Origin: Zygaena filipendulae
Taxonomy: Eukaryota; Arthropoda; Insecta; Lepidoptera; Zygaenidae
Direction: 5' to 3'
NCBI GenBank assembly: GCA_907165275.2
Contig: OU015654.1
Location: 5,039,501-5,103,500 of the forward strand
Length of the DNA: 64,000 nt
The translations under genes were made by a program, and so were the position numbers. A model generated the notes under the pieces. That model did no database searches and was not told the origin of the DNA. It saw only the letters and a list, made by a program, of their open reading frames with translations. Below are positions 31,079 to 43,565 of the stretch, piece after piece. Each line of letters opens with the position of its first letter. Position 1 is the stretch's first letter.

Positions 31079-34000
31079 CTACTTTTTTTCAGCGCCATAC
31101 GATGATCCTTGACTGATCTTTGACATCCCGATTGACTTTTGTAGTAAAGTATAAACTGTAAAAAAACATAAAATTATATTAGGGACACCTATAAATATCT
31201 CTCGTTATAATTATAATTTAAATAGTGAAATAACGAGTTAACACAAAATGGAGGTCGACGCTTCAAACAGCTATTTTTTGCAATGGAGGTAGAAGCAGCT
31301 GTAATTTTTGCATCAATGTAACTTTCCTTAGAACATTTCATTGTCGTATTTTTATTATTCCCGCCAAAACAAAGTAAATACGGTCTTGCTCCGCGCGTGC
31401 GCCACGCAGAATGAGAAGGCGTTAATGTAGCCAACACCGCTGGTGCGCTAAAACCCTTTAGGCTAGGCGCCCATTGTGACTTTTTGTCGCCGTGACTTTC
31501 TGTCACTTATGAAAAATGTACTGAGGTCACCGTATTGTCACGTCACCATAATGAGCGCACTCAGTATAGTTTTCATTGCACTTGACTAAGTGACAGAAAG
31601 TCACGGCGACAAAAAGTCACAATGGGCGCCTAGCCTTAATGTGTCCAAAAAACCGACACCCGAGCTATCGCTTAACGTTTAACGTCATTAGTAATACCGT
31701 TAATAAGTTAACCCGTTAAAATGTTGACCACATCTACGTAATGACTTAATTAGCGCACTAATTTACGCGTAAACACGCAGGTGTAGCAGTAGCATAAAAA
31801 AACGACAGATAGTGACTGACGATCGGCGGCGCACAGCCAAAACCCCCGTTTTACAACGTGGGCATGCACTGAGTAAGGTGTTTTTTAAATTCAACCCCTA
31901 AGAAGGGTAAAACGCAGGTGAAACCGTAAGGATATTTAAAAACAAATACTCACAAGCTGCAAATATCGCACACGCCATGGAGAAATATAAAAGTTTTCCG
32001 CTGAACAAGAGACCCACTAAATAGTACAACATGGGCGTCAGCGTTACCACTGCCCAGCCGAGGGCGTTGAGCAACGAGTAGACGCGGGGCCGCACTTCAA
32101 AAGGGTCGGTTCTTGCCACACTGGACTCCAGGAAGAAGTCGCCAGTGTTCTCGAAAGAGTCTTGCATTTTATCCTGCAAATGTATGAAAGATATAGACAA
32201 TGCTTTATTGTAATACTGGGGCTCTACCTGCAGCATCTCAAGCCCTATTTTAACTTTACAACTACTGTATTAATTATTGTAATTCCGACTCTAATACAGT
32301 GTGCTAGGTCGAATTTTTTTTTATTGTACTAGTCCTACCATCTAGTCTTATTTTAACCTTACGTCCGATTGTAACCTCTACTTATATAATAATATTTTTG
32401 ATTTTTTAATTTTTGAATTTTTTGTAACTGGTAGAGTAGTAGGCCTCTAATCTGTTAATTTTTGCTGCAGAACAACATTCAAGATTCCCTCTGCAACTTT
32501 TTAATGTACCGGGCATTAATTCATGATTACAAACATTTGTACAAATCCTAATTTTAGTATTTTGTTATTTACATTGCATTACATTATAATGGGCATGTTG
32601 ACTAATTATTTTAAAGTCCGTCTTGTAGATAAATAAAAAATATTGGACATGTATTTTTTTTCTTTTTTTACGTAATCAAAATATAACGGCGATACATTGA
32701 GTTGAAATTTCACGTGACGTCACTAACCGGTGCAGTTTGTATGGCGGCTTATAGCGGTTAGTGACGTCACAAGCCCTTTATCTCTGCATATTTTCATTTA
32801 TTAAAATCAAAAAATACGTGTCTATTGTTATTTTTTAATTTAGATTTTCAAAAGTCGTCAACATCCCTATTAGAATTAGAATCAACCACTATATAGTATA
32901 GTATGGATTCAAAATGTATACCTTTTTCACAAATAGGTCGTGTAACCACTTGCTAGCTTCGAATTCGTCATCGGGAACTTCCTCAACCGGAATCCTCTCA
33001 ATATACATGTGTGCGTGGACTGATTTTCCAAACAGAAGGCTGGTCAATGTCGGTGGGGTCTGTACAAATAACAAATTAAAAGTTGATTTTTTTTTTAAAA
33101 ACAAGCTTCTATTAAATGCGACAAAAAGAATAAATAGGGTGGGTACTTGCATGAATTTTTTTTCAGTCTATTTTAAAGATATAATATGGCCTACTTAAAC
33201 AAAGCAAGAAAAAGAAAATAAATATATGCATAAATTAATTAAATAGAGCGTTTCAAAGTTCCTACTTTAGACCTTACCGCCGAAACGCGGAATGACGTCA
33301 CTGTCGTATTGACAGGGTCATGTGAAACTGACAGACAGATAACTTCAATATCCAAAAGCGAAAGTAAGGTTGAACTGTGTCGATTTACTTCCAAAAGTTC
33401 CAGTAAAGAATCGAAATGCATCTTACCGATGCATTTTAAAGTAAAAAACTTCAGAAAATGGAAAATATGCGTTGTCTATATGCACTTAGTTTCTTTTGCC
33501 TTCTCTGAAAGAGGTAAATGTTTCCTAAAAAATAAAAGTGACGTCATGTATCAAGCTTGGCTGTGATTGGTGTTTCGTTGCAACGTTTCGTTTCACAAAA
33601 TTAAAAGTTGAATATTTTGGAAACTATTGAAAATTTTTTAGTAAATCTTTCACGATAACGCTTTTCTAAGGCTCTATTTTTGAAATATTGATACAATTTC
33701 TTATTATAGATTTCATGCAAGTACCCTATTAACCATTCATTGTCATCCAAACTAAACGTGTATACAAAATTTCAGCTCAATCGGTTGAAGATATCTGCTT
33801 CAAAAATGAGCTGCAATTAATTTTAAACTTTACTTTTCATCTACTACTTTTCTTGTTCATGAAGGAAGGATGGTAAAGAACACAAGAAAGCATTTTGAAA
33901 CCATACACACAAAGTTAAAAATCTAACACTGTCAAGCCCACCTTAACTCCCTTTTCAAATGCCAACTGTATATTGTAAATAGCCGGTATTTTCCCTCTAA

Positions 34001-37000
34001 AATGTTGCAAACTTGTAGTGAATCCTCTGGTACGTGGAGTTAGGTGATGTTTGAGGAGTGGCAAATTTTTCTCCTTTGCGAAGTTTAGCGATGCTTCGTG
34101 CTTCTTTGTCGTAAAACGTGTGCCTTCTGGGGTTAGTAATAACTGCAAACAGAACACAAGTATTAAAACTATATAATAACTGCAAGTACCTGCTAACTTA
34201 GTATAGATACATATTATGCTATTATAATACTGTAGACTTGGCGTGTCTGTACATCCTTACATAATTATTATAAAACAAAGTTCTCCGCTGCGTCTGTCTG
34301 TCTGTTCGCGATAAACTTAAAAACTACTGAACTTATTTTCATTTGATTTTCACCGATACATAGAGTGATTCATGAGGAAGGTTTATACATACACGGATAC
34401 ATACATACATACCTGAAGGAACTCCAAAATTACCGCGGAAGTAAGCTGGTTGGAAATATTTTAAAATAATTGGGTGAGAGGAGTTAAGTTAGATTCGAGC
34501 TGATATTTAGGGTACTTACTTTTATTTTTAATTTTTTTTTTTTGGTAAATTAAAATAAATACATGCACTTACCCATACCGGATCGGGATAATCACACAAT
34601 TCGGTTATTTGCTTCTTGATTATTTCTTTATCTTTGTCAAATGACCTTTCCAAAAACACAAACTCGGAAAATTTCCACATCCAGCCAATGGGTGGTAAAT
34701 ATTGAATAGATTTTTTCGCATAAGCTTTGCAATTCTGTAATAACAAAAGTACAAGTTATGTAATTGCCAGCCCATTACTGCGATAATAAATTAAATTCCA
34801 TAAAGTTTTGTGGAGCCACTTTGTGAATACCTACCCTTATATATAATATATTACAAAATACTAAAGAAGCTAATTTATAAATAAAATTTTGTATACATAG
34901 TATAGGTACTGTAGAACTAATCCCATCAAAAACATAAATGTGAAAGTGGAAGCCAAAGTCATTATTAAGCTTATGCTTAGTTGTCGACTTCGCCGACAAA
35001 AGAATTGATATCTAAATAGGTGCCAAGTTCTGTAGATAATCCTGAAATATATTCAAAGGAGCATACAACTTAGCTAGTTTTCACACACTAGTTATCTTCT
35101 AGTTATCACTTTTTGTACAGAAATTATTAGTAGGTATTAGGTACGTGTACATAATACCTACTGAAACTAATATGTTTGGATTTAAAACAAATTAAGGTTG
35201 GTATTCCACTGGTTTTATATTTATGTCACTCAGGACTACCGTAGCTTCTTACCTATATGTGAAAGAATTTTTAAAATTGGTCCAGTAGTTTTTGAGTTTA
35301 CTCGTTACAAAGAGACAAAAATACATGAACTGTTTCCAGTACTTTCCAACAAGACAGTCGGCTTGTACATACACGTGTTGTACGTGTGTGCGTATCGTAA
35401 GGTTGAATATTAGTATAGACTTGTATGATTGGGAGGGGGGGGGGGGGGGGTTTCCTGTGAGCCCTCCTCTTCGGATCGCGCCTATATGTATGTCTCTATA
35501 TTGGAGTCAAAATCATCTGTGCAGTACCTAGACGAAATAAAAATTTAACATAATTATAACTTTTTATTTCGTTAATTAAAACTTTTTATTTCGTCTGAGT
35601 GCAGTACCTGTACAGTTTAAGAATAAGAAGAAGAAGAAAATACTTTTATTTCAAAATTCTGATTAACCAGTTGCATACTACAATACTTAACTTTGTTATA
35701 TTACCTTCTTGATTGGAAAAATCTAATCTAATCAGTCAGTGATAAAAGTCACGAATTTTCAACGTTAATATCTAAATAACCGTTTGAGGTGTGCTAATGA
35801 AATTTGGAGCACATATTTATCTCGCAAGTCTTAATATATGAGCCAAATTTGACATGTTTAAGTTAAATGGTTTTTGAATTATGGTGGGGTGAAAAGTAGC
35901 TCCAAATGGTTCGTGTACCTAATATTACACACGGTGCTGCTCGCCAGTTCTGTCTGCTTGAACTTGACTTGACACGCTACCGCGTGTCTACATCTATAAT
36001 TCAATTCTCTATTACATCAGAAAATATAAAAGCAACATATTATTATAAGTAAAATATTATAGGGATACAATAAATTTATTACTAAAACTTCTCGCATTTC
36101 TTGAGAACTTTGGCTTGACACGCTGCCGCGTGTCTAGATGAAATAGGTAATTTAAGTATAATATAATATTTTGTAGCTAGTTTAAGTATAGTATATATTA
36201 GAGATGCGCCGAATGTTCGTCCGAGTATTCGTATTCGGTGTATTCGGCATATTTTTTCATGTTCGTATTCGACCGAATATTTGGTTAGTTTGCCGAATAC
36301 CTACCGAATATTTTAATAGCATTATTTTAAATTGCTTAAAAAGTAAATAATATTTCTAAATAAAACAAAGATTAACACTACCTTGTGTAGCCATCATATC
36401 AGGTTTTAATTAAATAATGTCATTTTTTTAACAAACGACGATACCTACTCGCTGAAAAACTTATCACTCGATGAAATACGTAAGTAATCATCATTCGTAT
36501 CATAAAACATAAGAATTATATAAAAGCAACGTTAATTCTAAAGATTAACGTTGCTTTTAAATAAAAGCAACGTTAATCCTAAAGTAATTTATGCAAAATA
36601 AAATTTACGAGCAACTGATCAACAAGTATTATTTATTTATTTATTGCACATCCATTAAGAAACAAAAGGTGTTAATATAGTTAGTAAACAGTTCTTTATG
36701 GACCCTGTTTATAGGGCACAACACAAAACAATTCAAATTCGGAGAGAGTAAGATGTATTATAAATTATAAATGAAGTATTATACTTATGATATAACATAT
36801 TCATTAAAAAAAGTCCACACATGCGATCTCTTACGTCCACTCATCTTTAACAAAGTTCACGATGTTATTTTTAATCAATTTCAATTAAAATACATTGTCC
36901 AAAGATTAATTTTTAGTCAATATCATGCGAGCATTGCACTAAATAAAAGAGCGGCGCACTGACTGAGTGAGCCGAGCTAGCGCGAGAAGCCGCGTGCGGA

Positions 37001-39144
37001 CTTGTATTGACTTGTTTGCCACGCAAAAATTAACCGAATAATTCGGCCTAATATTCGGTTCGGTACTTGTTTGACCGGATATTCGGCCGAATATTCGTAT
37101 TCGGTTGAACCCATATTCGGCGCATCTCTAGTATAAATTGTTGTCGTGCACCAGCGGATTGGTCAATCTCCGTTCAACTATGTATATTTTGTTAAAACTG
37201 TTACCTACCAACTCGAATCATCTAGTGTGAGGAGAAACTTATGAAAGTTTATTCACACTATTTTGTAAATTGTTTGCTTTGTAAAAATGAATAAATAAAT
37301 AATAATAATTAATTATTTACACATAACAATAAAGATAAGTGAATTATCAAGTATAAGTACAGTGCAAAGTACAAAATTATCATCAAAGACTTAAAATGCA
37401 TTACCTATTTATTTATTTTTATAATGTGCTTATTTACACTGATAACCTCTAATTAAAACTTATGTTTTCTTTTATTAAGTACTTAAAGTGTATCCAATCC
37501 TAGTATCTTTGTGATTAGGTATTTATGACATCATAATATAAAAGACATAATACCAATAAATTGAATGGTATTAGTACTAAAGTAGGAATTGATATTAAAA
37601 TTAAAAAGCTAGGTCAAGATATATATGTGATAAGATTACCTGGTGGTGGTGCATAGGACAACACAATTAGTTTACATATTTGAATACTAATAATTTTCCC
37701 TATGCACCCTATGGTTGTCTGGAAGAGATCGCTCTGAGCGATAAGACCGCCGATTGTTCCACCTTGTAGTAAAATTGTTTTTGTAATTGTTTATTTTTAA
37801 TTGGTGTTCAATAAAGAGTTTATTATTATTATTATTAATATTAGGAAGAGGAAATGTTGTTTTGTTTGCAGAGGGTAATCTCTGTAACCTCAGAAAATTG
37901 TTTCACTGACTTAAAGCTTAGTAAATAAAATTAACTTAGGATGAGTACCTACTTATTTATTAGTTACCTATTACACCTTGAGAACGAGTTCCCCAGGAAA
38001 TCCCGAAAATGACGTCCATAAGACTCAAAAACTACAATGACCATAAATACATCAGTGTACATGTAATTTCTCTTAATGAGCACAATGAATATTACTAATT
38101 TAGACATGCTCTACCACATGGTAGGTGATCATGGTGACACCTACTGCAAAATGTTTTATATGTTTTAAGTATTGAAACATTGAACTACAAAATTTATTCT
38201 TTGAGGTACTCAACAAAATTGTCTCACAAACTATATTTAACTAGCTGTCCCCTGTGATTTCATCTGCAGTAATTTCAGAGTTTCATGGGAATTTCAGAAT
38301 AAAAAGTACCCTCTGTCCTTCTCTATGTCCCTGACACTGTATACAAAATTTAATGGTGATCAGTTGAGCTGTTAAGGTGTGAAAGCATAACAAACAAACA
38401 AACTCACATTCAGATTAATAATTATTAAGGATCTAGGCGCATCAGCGAAAGCTGCTAGTCTATAAATAAATAATAATAATATCACTACATAGTATAAAAC
38501 AAAGTTGCTTCCCGTCTGTCTGTCCCTATTTATACTTAGATCTTTAAAACTATGTAACGGATTTTCATGCGATTTTCACCAATAGATAGTGATTTATGAG
38601 AAAGGCTTATATATCTATATTCTATCCTGGAATTCCTGCAAGAACTCCGTAATTACCGCAAATGAAACGGTGGGGGACAGCTAGTAGATTAATAATGCAT
38701 AATTACCCCCAACACAGATATGCCATCACAAAATTGCCACCCCATGAGCCAGTCAATTTCATAAGTATGGTTCATTATTAGATATCCATGCTCTTTTCCA
38801 TAATACTTTTCATATTCACTCTTCTTAATGTAAAGTGTCATTTTAGTCCTTGCCCACCATTCTGACATAAAAACCAATTCTGAAAATAAATTAAATATAT
38901 TTACATAATAAGAACAAAAATGTGTCAATCTCATTGTTATTAATTTAAATAAGAGCTACTTACGACTGTAAAATGAGTATGAAAGATAATAGTTAATTTG
39001 TCTGTACAATCTTTTATTAAAAGGTTTGAGTCCAAAGTAGAGGATAGCTTGAATGAAATTGAGTATAAGGCCAGATGTGAAATATGATATAGCAAAACAT
39101 AAGTGCACAGCCGTGGACTGCTTCAAAATGTTTACATCCATCAT
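31079..39144 (-). CDS. Agpat3: 1-acyl-glycerol-3-phosphate acyltransferase, AGPAT3/4 type
   Basis: Membrane enzyme that acylates lysophosphatidic acid to phosphatidic acid in the ER/Golgi, a step of glycerolipid synthesis. Seven coding exons were read: 38964-39144, 38707-38879, 34573-34734, 33948-34142 (or to 33942), 32922-33059, 31954-32173 and 31079-31155. All join in phase to give 381 residues (383 with the alternative donor), the usual family length. Exon 1 has an N-terminal membrane segment. Exon 2 has the catalytic NHTYEID (H-x4-D). Exon 3 has PPIGWMWKFSEFVFLER. Exon 4 has the substrate-binding PEGTRFT and PRTRGFTT. Exon 6 has two membrane helices. Exon 7 ends GSSYGAEKK, as in the vertebrate homologues. 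Introns carry MITEs, a hAT element and Helitrons. Whether it is the 3 or 4 paralogue is not settled. Confidence 0.93.
31461..31635. mobile_element. Harbinger-type MITE, last AGPAT intron
   Basis: A 175-bp element with perfect inverted repeats of about 49 bases that start GGCTAGGCGCCCATTGTGAC. TTA flanks each side (31458-31460 and 31636-31638), the target duplication expected of PIF/Harbinger elements. The perfect arms suggest youth. Confidence 0.85.
32615..32860. mobile_element. MITE-like repeat, AGPAT intron
   Basis: TTTTTTTACGTAATCAAAAT, two GTGACGTCAC sites and a right end AAAATCAAAAAATACGTGTC are shared with about 16600-16820. The outer arms are roughly inverted. The class is unknown. 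Confidence 0.5.
34262..34450 (+). mobile_element. Helitron fragment, AGPAT intron
   Basis: TTATAAAACAAAGTTCTCCG and GTCTGTCTGTTCGCGA begin it, and AATTACCGCGGAAGTAAGCT is a decayed 3' end. Confidence 0.55.
35433..35450 (+). repeat. Guanine run
   Basis: About sixteen consecutive G after GGGA, in the large AGPAT intron. Unusual in this AT-rich sequence; capable of quadruplex formation in principle, or an assembly weak point. Confidence 0.8.
35620..35685 (-). mobile_element. LINE/SINE 3' tail
   Basis: GAATAAGAAGAAGAAGAAAA followed by TACTTTTATTTC resembles the CR1 tail at 1172-1210. Only the end is recognisable. Confidence 0.45.
36199..37130. mobile_element. hAT-type non-autonomous transposon, AGPAT intron
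   Basis: The ends TAGAGATGCGCCGAAT and ATTCGGCGCATCTCTA are inverted. Flanking octamers GTATATAT (36191-36198) and GTATAAAT (37131-37138) differ by one base, in keeping with the 8-bp hAT duplication. Subterminal ATTCGG repeats are abundant at both ends. Inside, a perfect hairpin lies near 36522-36560 (AAGCAACGTTAAT mirrored by ATTAACGTTGCTT). No transposase was seen. Confidence 0.85.
37690..37848 (+). mobile_element. LINE 3' end
   Basis: TGGAAGAGATCGCTCTGAGC, GATAAGACCGCCGATTGTTC and CAATAAAGAGTTTATT with a (TTA)n tail. A related minus-strand copy is at 51263-51405. Confidence 0.65.
38239..38440 (-). mobile_element. Helitron, AGPAT intron
   Basis: ACTAGCTGTCCCCTGTGATT is the 3' end on the minus strand. 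The other side has GTGAAAGCATAACAAACAAA and CATTCAGATTAATAATTATT. Confidence 0.65.
38487..38690 (+). mobile_element. Helitron next to AGPAT exon 2
   Basis: TAGTATAAAACAAAGTTGCT to GCAAATGAAACGGTGGGGGA and CAGCTAGTAG. Its 3' end is less than 20 bases from the exon 2 splice donor (38706-38701). Confidence 0.65.
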
Positions 39145-39206
39145 TTTATTTTATATGAATCTATCATCTGATAATAGTAATCAACATGGAATCTGAAATT
39201 TAAATA

Positions 39207-39390
39207 TGATATTTAAAGTGCTGCAGTCACAGACTGCAACAAAACACTCAAGCACATCAGTGATCAGACAACAGTAAATAAGATTGATAATTTTACTATG
39301 ATATTTAAAAGGCTGCAGTCACAGACTGCAACAAACAAATACTCAAGCACATTAGCACATTAAATTATAATAAGATGGATAATTTTACTG
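39207..39390 (+). repeat. Two tandem ~92-bp units upstream of AGPAT
   Basis: GGCTGCAGTCACAGACTGCA is found near 39311 and, with T for the first G of GGC, near 39220. Both copies are followed by CTCAAGCAC and GATGGATAATTTTACT-like sequence. They lie about 60-250 bases upstream of the AGPAT start codon. Confidence 0.75.
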
Positions 39391-41783
39391 TGTGAACATT
39401 AGCCCACTTAAAAACATCTAAAAATCCTCTAACATAAAAACATCTCAAAAGCAGTCCTAAGTAGAAAAGTAAAATATAACAAACTGTTTCCCCAGGATTT
39501 TTCCCTTTGTACCAGAATAAAAGTATTCAATGTTACTACTTACAGTTTTTGTAAATTTAGAATTAGTTCAGTAGTTTCAGACCCCTTAATTAACAGAATT
39601 TTCTTCTTAGAATGTTGATACAGATGAAGTACATTAGTGGGTTAACTATGTTTAATGTCAGGAACTTCAGTAGACTGCAAACAATCCTTACTAATATTAT
39701 AAATGCCAAATTGAGTTTGTTACGCTTTCACCTAAATGATGCTTGCCTTAATAATTCAATCATCAAATTTTGCATAGTATTTATGTTTTTAAAAACCCCT
39801 ATTTTTCGAAAATTAATGTTTAGTCAGTCATCGAACTTTCGCTTTTATACGATAAAGATAGGTATGTAGGTATTGTGTATATAATAAACATATTTTTTTA
39901 TAAATCTAGCAAAACTGTGTCAAAAATAATTGTACTCATTTTTTTCCAGTTTGACGAACTTAACACTACGTGAGTTTTAATTTGTGGTTTTAATAAATAT
40001 TAACTCCTTGCTTGACGTGAGTTCACGAATTATTTCACAAAATACATGAAATCAATAAGTACAAAAGTAGGTTAAAAAAAATGAAGTACCTACCACGAAT
40101 TCGTTGATATCAAGAAAATGGTAAATATAGGTGTTAGAGGAATACTTGCAGAAGAAAACACGGGATGGCAAAATAAGCACAAGATGAGTAGGTAGGTAGG
40201 TACCTATTTATTTTTACCGTTTTCATAAATAGGTTTATTGCACTATAATAAACTTACCTAAGTACCTATTTATTTCATTTTTAAATGCTGCTACTACGAT
40301 TTGGAATGAGTAAATATTTACAGAGCTTCACATTTACACAAGCAAAGAACAAAGAAAATTTAATAACTGTTGTACTTGTCTGTAAAATTCTTCTTTGATT
40401 TACACCAGAGAGAAGGTAATTACTACGTGATTTACACTTTACAGTTTAGAGCACAAATTAATAAGACTTATGTCTAAAGACAGATAGGAATCTGACAGCA
40501 TTTTGAGGGGTCGTTAGAGATCCACCAATCACAGAGCCCGACAGAGCCACAGATAAAATATTAGTGTTGTCCATGTCGATAAACTTTATCGATACTAGGG
40601 ATGGGATCCTGTGCTCGTATCGATGGTATTATAGCTTGTTAGGATTAAATATTTTTTTTTATTTTAAGAGTGTGACTGACTTGTATATGTTTTTCTCTAA
40701 ACATGTTAATGAACTAATTGTGTTTAGAGAAAAACATAAACAAGAACAAATAAAACTCATAAATTTCCTAAAAACTTTATCTTCAATTAAGTATATAAAT
40801 GTTATTAACATTACTTATACTATTAAGGATAACAACAGCCATCTTTGTTAATTGTAAATTATTATACTAGACATAAATAGGCAAATAACAGTTATCAGCT
40901 TGATTTTATTAGAAAATTTCGTAAACAAACCGTTCCCAAATTAGTAAACAAGAAAATAATCAGTAAATATCATAGAAGTAATAAATAGCTAGTTATGAAA
41001 ATGCTGTTACATTGATACACCAACTCCTAAAATTCGTGTGTATTTCAAATAAATCAAATAAATGCGTTTCATAATTTGTTTTATAGAGTAGGAAAAAATG
41101 GTTTGATATTTTACTTCAAACCAAGACACGCCAGACAAAAACTGTGAAGCGAAAATGGTTTCCATGTTTCATTACAAAATTAATCACTGTTCATACTTCT
41201 GAATCTTATATTCTGACCTAACTTTATTTTTGTAACTCTCCACTGTTTTCGTCTTGACATGAATAGAGCGCCTACCTACCAAAGGCGTCTGTTGCCATAT
41301 TGAAAAAAAAAGAACTCAAAAGGCAATCAACTAAAATGATTACCGTTGTGTTATATACGTTGTACGTTACGTTGACGTTGATTGCTCTAAAGCGACCAAA
41401 AATTTTTTTAAGAAATGACCAAATATCTATGAAGCTTTTGAGAGTAATAATCCAAATAGTTTAATATTTCCTGTATTAGAAAACGAATTTGTTTCATGAT
41501 AGCATCCTTTCATATAGACTCTCAATTTACTAATGTCACCAGCAGGGTAATTATGTAACTTTTGTTGCTATCATATTTCAGTTTAAATCAGAAAAATTGC
41601 GATTTTGTGATTAATTAATCATGTTTAGGCAGATTCAACTTTTGAAGTATGATAATTTTGGTTGATTACTAGATATTTTAGGTGTCAAAACCTGCATAAT
41701 ATGTATTGTAATCGCAAAACCGCCATGTTTTTGATTGCGACCGAAAAATTATAGAAACAAAAGTTACATAATAGGCCCTCAAC
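39391..41783. other. AT-rich intergenic sequence
   Basis: A fragmentary Helitron 5' end (CTAATATTATAAATGCCAAA) lies near 39690. An AT-rich open frame of 95 codons at 40564 shows no recognisable domain. No gene is supported. Confidence 0.45.
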
Positions 41784-41887
41784 TTTCCGGGCGAGCAGCT
41801 TCGCGAACCGTTGACATGTCGGTCGAAGCACTGCTTCCGCCATGTCTCGCATAGTCTTCGATACAGGTCGACTATCCCCATGCCTTC
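41784..41887 (-). other. Exon-like segment 1 (minus)
   Basis: A GC-richer island bounded by an acceptor (TTTTTATTACAG) and a weak donor (AAA-GTTGAG). Two frames are open across it, one reading LYRRLCETWRKQCFDRHVNG, but no family is recognised. It could be an exon of an unknown gene or transcript. Confidence 0.3.
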
Positions 41888-42374
41888 CTGTAATAAAAAT
41901 CATTGCAAAATGTGAAAATTTCCTACTGTGTTGACAAAATAATATTTTGGCAGTACAACTACCCTAATTGTCTTATTGTTAAATGTAATACTTTTATAAT
42001 TATATTTTCTTTCTGTGAATTGCATGCGATACAATATACATGTCCTTACTTCTTGCATATAAAACATTATGTATACAAAACACTATGTGTATAAAAGCAG
42101 GCAGCAGAAAACGCACAGCCCATCTACAGTTCATACCATCAAGTGCGATAAAACAAAGTATAGTAACCTATGTTAGGATAAAACTTTATGGAAGGCACCT
42201 GTCATCAAAACACCAATAAATTCCGTTAAGTAGCTCTTGTATGGTACAAGTATAAAACAAATCAAAACCATTTCTAAAAATCAATGTTTTGAGTTCTGCT
42301 AGTGTATGAGAGTATAGATATTATATTATCAGTATTTTAGTTGTTGGGGATTAAAGAGTTGCTGTATATAAAAT

Positions 42375-42610
42375 AAGCGATCCACCCCGGCGTCGCACGG
42401 GAGCATTTTCGAGGAAAGAGCTTAGCTTGATTTCTTCCGAAATCTTTAACAATTATTATCGTTATATTTCACTTTTTTCTTGAGTCAATCTATCTATTGA
42501 CGAGAAATTAAAATCCGTTGCGTAGTTTAAAAAATTAGATTAGTTTAAAAGATAAACGTACAGAGGGACAGACGGCAGGAGGCGACTTTGTTTTATACAT
42601 ACTATGTAGA
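42375..42610 (-). mobile_element. Helitron fragment
   Basis: GATCCACCCCGGCGTCGCAC to GGCGACTTTGTTTTATACAT and ACTATGTAG, with the internal modules of the minus-strand Helitrons here. Confidence 0.5.
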
Positions 42611-42623
42611 AATATAAATATAC

Positions 42624-42765
42624 CTTTAAGCTCAAATGTAGCATCATTCAATTACGCTCTCTAGGCATCATCCCGAAAACTCTTTATGCAGCTTGGAAGG
42701 TGGATCACTGGTCACAAAGAAGTGTTTCTGGAATTCCCCGTCTATGACATAGCTTCACCCACATT
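42624..42765 (-). other. Exon-like segment 2 (minus)
   Basis: Bounded by TTTTTTTAAATTTCAG and AAAG-GTATAT. All frames hit stops (longest MWVKLCHRRGIPETLLCDQ), so if transcribed it would be untranslated or a 3' terminal exon. Confidence 0.3.
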
Positions 42766-42799
42766 CTGAAATTTAAAAAAACACGATTTTCCATTATGA

Positions 42800-43150
42800 C
42801 TCTAGCTGTTCCTTGCGTTAATTTTGAAGTTCCCGCGATCCCTTTCGGTATCCTTGAGAACGTGTGTGCAACATTTTATGAGGATTGGTAGAATAGTTAA
42901 TGTGTGAAAGCGTAACAAACTCACATTCACATTTATTTATAGTATTATTATTTAACTAGCTGTACCCCGCGGTTTCACCCGCGTGAGTTTCAGAATTCCC
43001 GCAGGAACTATTTTTTTTAAATAAAAGTAGCCTAAGTTACTTCTTATAACATTAGCTAGCTGCCAGTGAAAGTCCTGTTAAAATCGGTCTATCCGTTTCA
43101 GAGATTAGCTGGAACCAACAGACAAACAAAAATTTAAAAATGTTTTTTTT
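42800..43150 (-). mobile_element. Two adjacent Helitron fragments
   Basis: One ends in ACTCTAGCTGTTCCTTGCG near 42799. The other has a clean TAGCTGTACCCCGCGGTTTC ACCCGCGTGAG end near 42957. Both point to the minus strand. Confidence 0.7.
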
Positions 43151-43262
43151 TCTAATATAAGTACCGTTAATACTTTTATAATATGCATTTAGTGAAAGCT
43201 GTTAATTTGGAATTACAAACAGACAGTTCAATTTTACCTATATGTATATACTAGATCTATAG

Positions 43263-43330
43263 ACTAGCTGTTCGCTACGGTTTCGTCTGCGTTAATTCAG
43301 AGTTACATGCTACACATGCACACAATATTA
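43263..43330 (-). mobile_element. Helitron 3' end fragment
   Basis: GACTAGCTGTTCGCTACGGT TTCGTCTGCGTTAATTCAGA; only the end remains. Confidence 0.55.
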
Positions 43331-43436
43331 TTGTTACGTGTATAACTAATACTGAATGCATATTATATTTCTCAATTCTATCGTGAGTAAGAAATATGGA
43401 TTGGATTTTCAGCTGAGACCCAACGCACAGTCGCAC

Positions 43437-43565
43437 TGTTGGCGGCGATGATGATGATGATTGCATCAGTTCCTGGGGAACTGAAGTAGTTGTCGCCGTC
43501 GATGTCGTTGTCGCCATCGCCAGGGCCGGGCCGGTGCCGCGTGCGACAAACATTCGAGTTCATGT
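43437..43565 (-). other. Exon-like segment 3 (minus), with ATG
   Basis: Acceptor TTTTTTTTTCAG, then ATG at 43561-43563, an open frame with an acidic stretch (GDGDNDIDGDN) and an Ile run, and a donor-like GTGCGA. It aligns with segment 4 at 44543-44638, including the preceding TTTGATCAT and the ATG. The family is unknown. Confidence 0.35.

Noticed and set aside
31189..31506. 105-codon minus-strand frame
   Set aside because: It runs across the end of a Harbinger MITE and lies in the last AGPAT intron; no domain.
35433..35450. G-quadruplex regulatory element
   Set aside because: A single G run in a long intron with no other support; may be an assembly or polymerase artefact.
40564..40851. 95-codon plus-strand frame
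   Set aside because: Very AT-rich composition (Ile, Tyr, Asn, Lys), no domain and no splice support.
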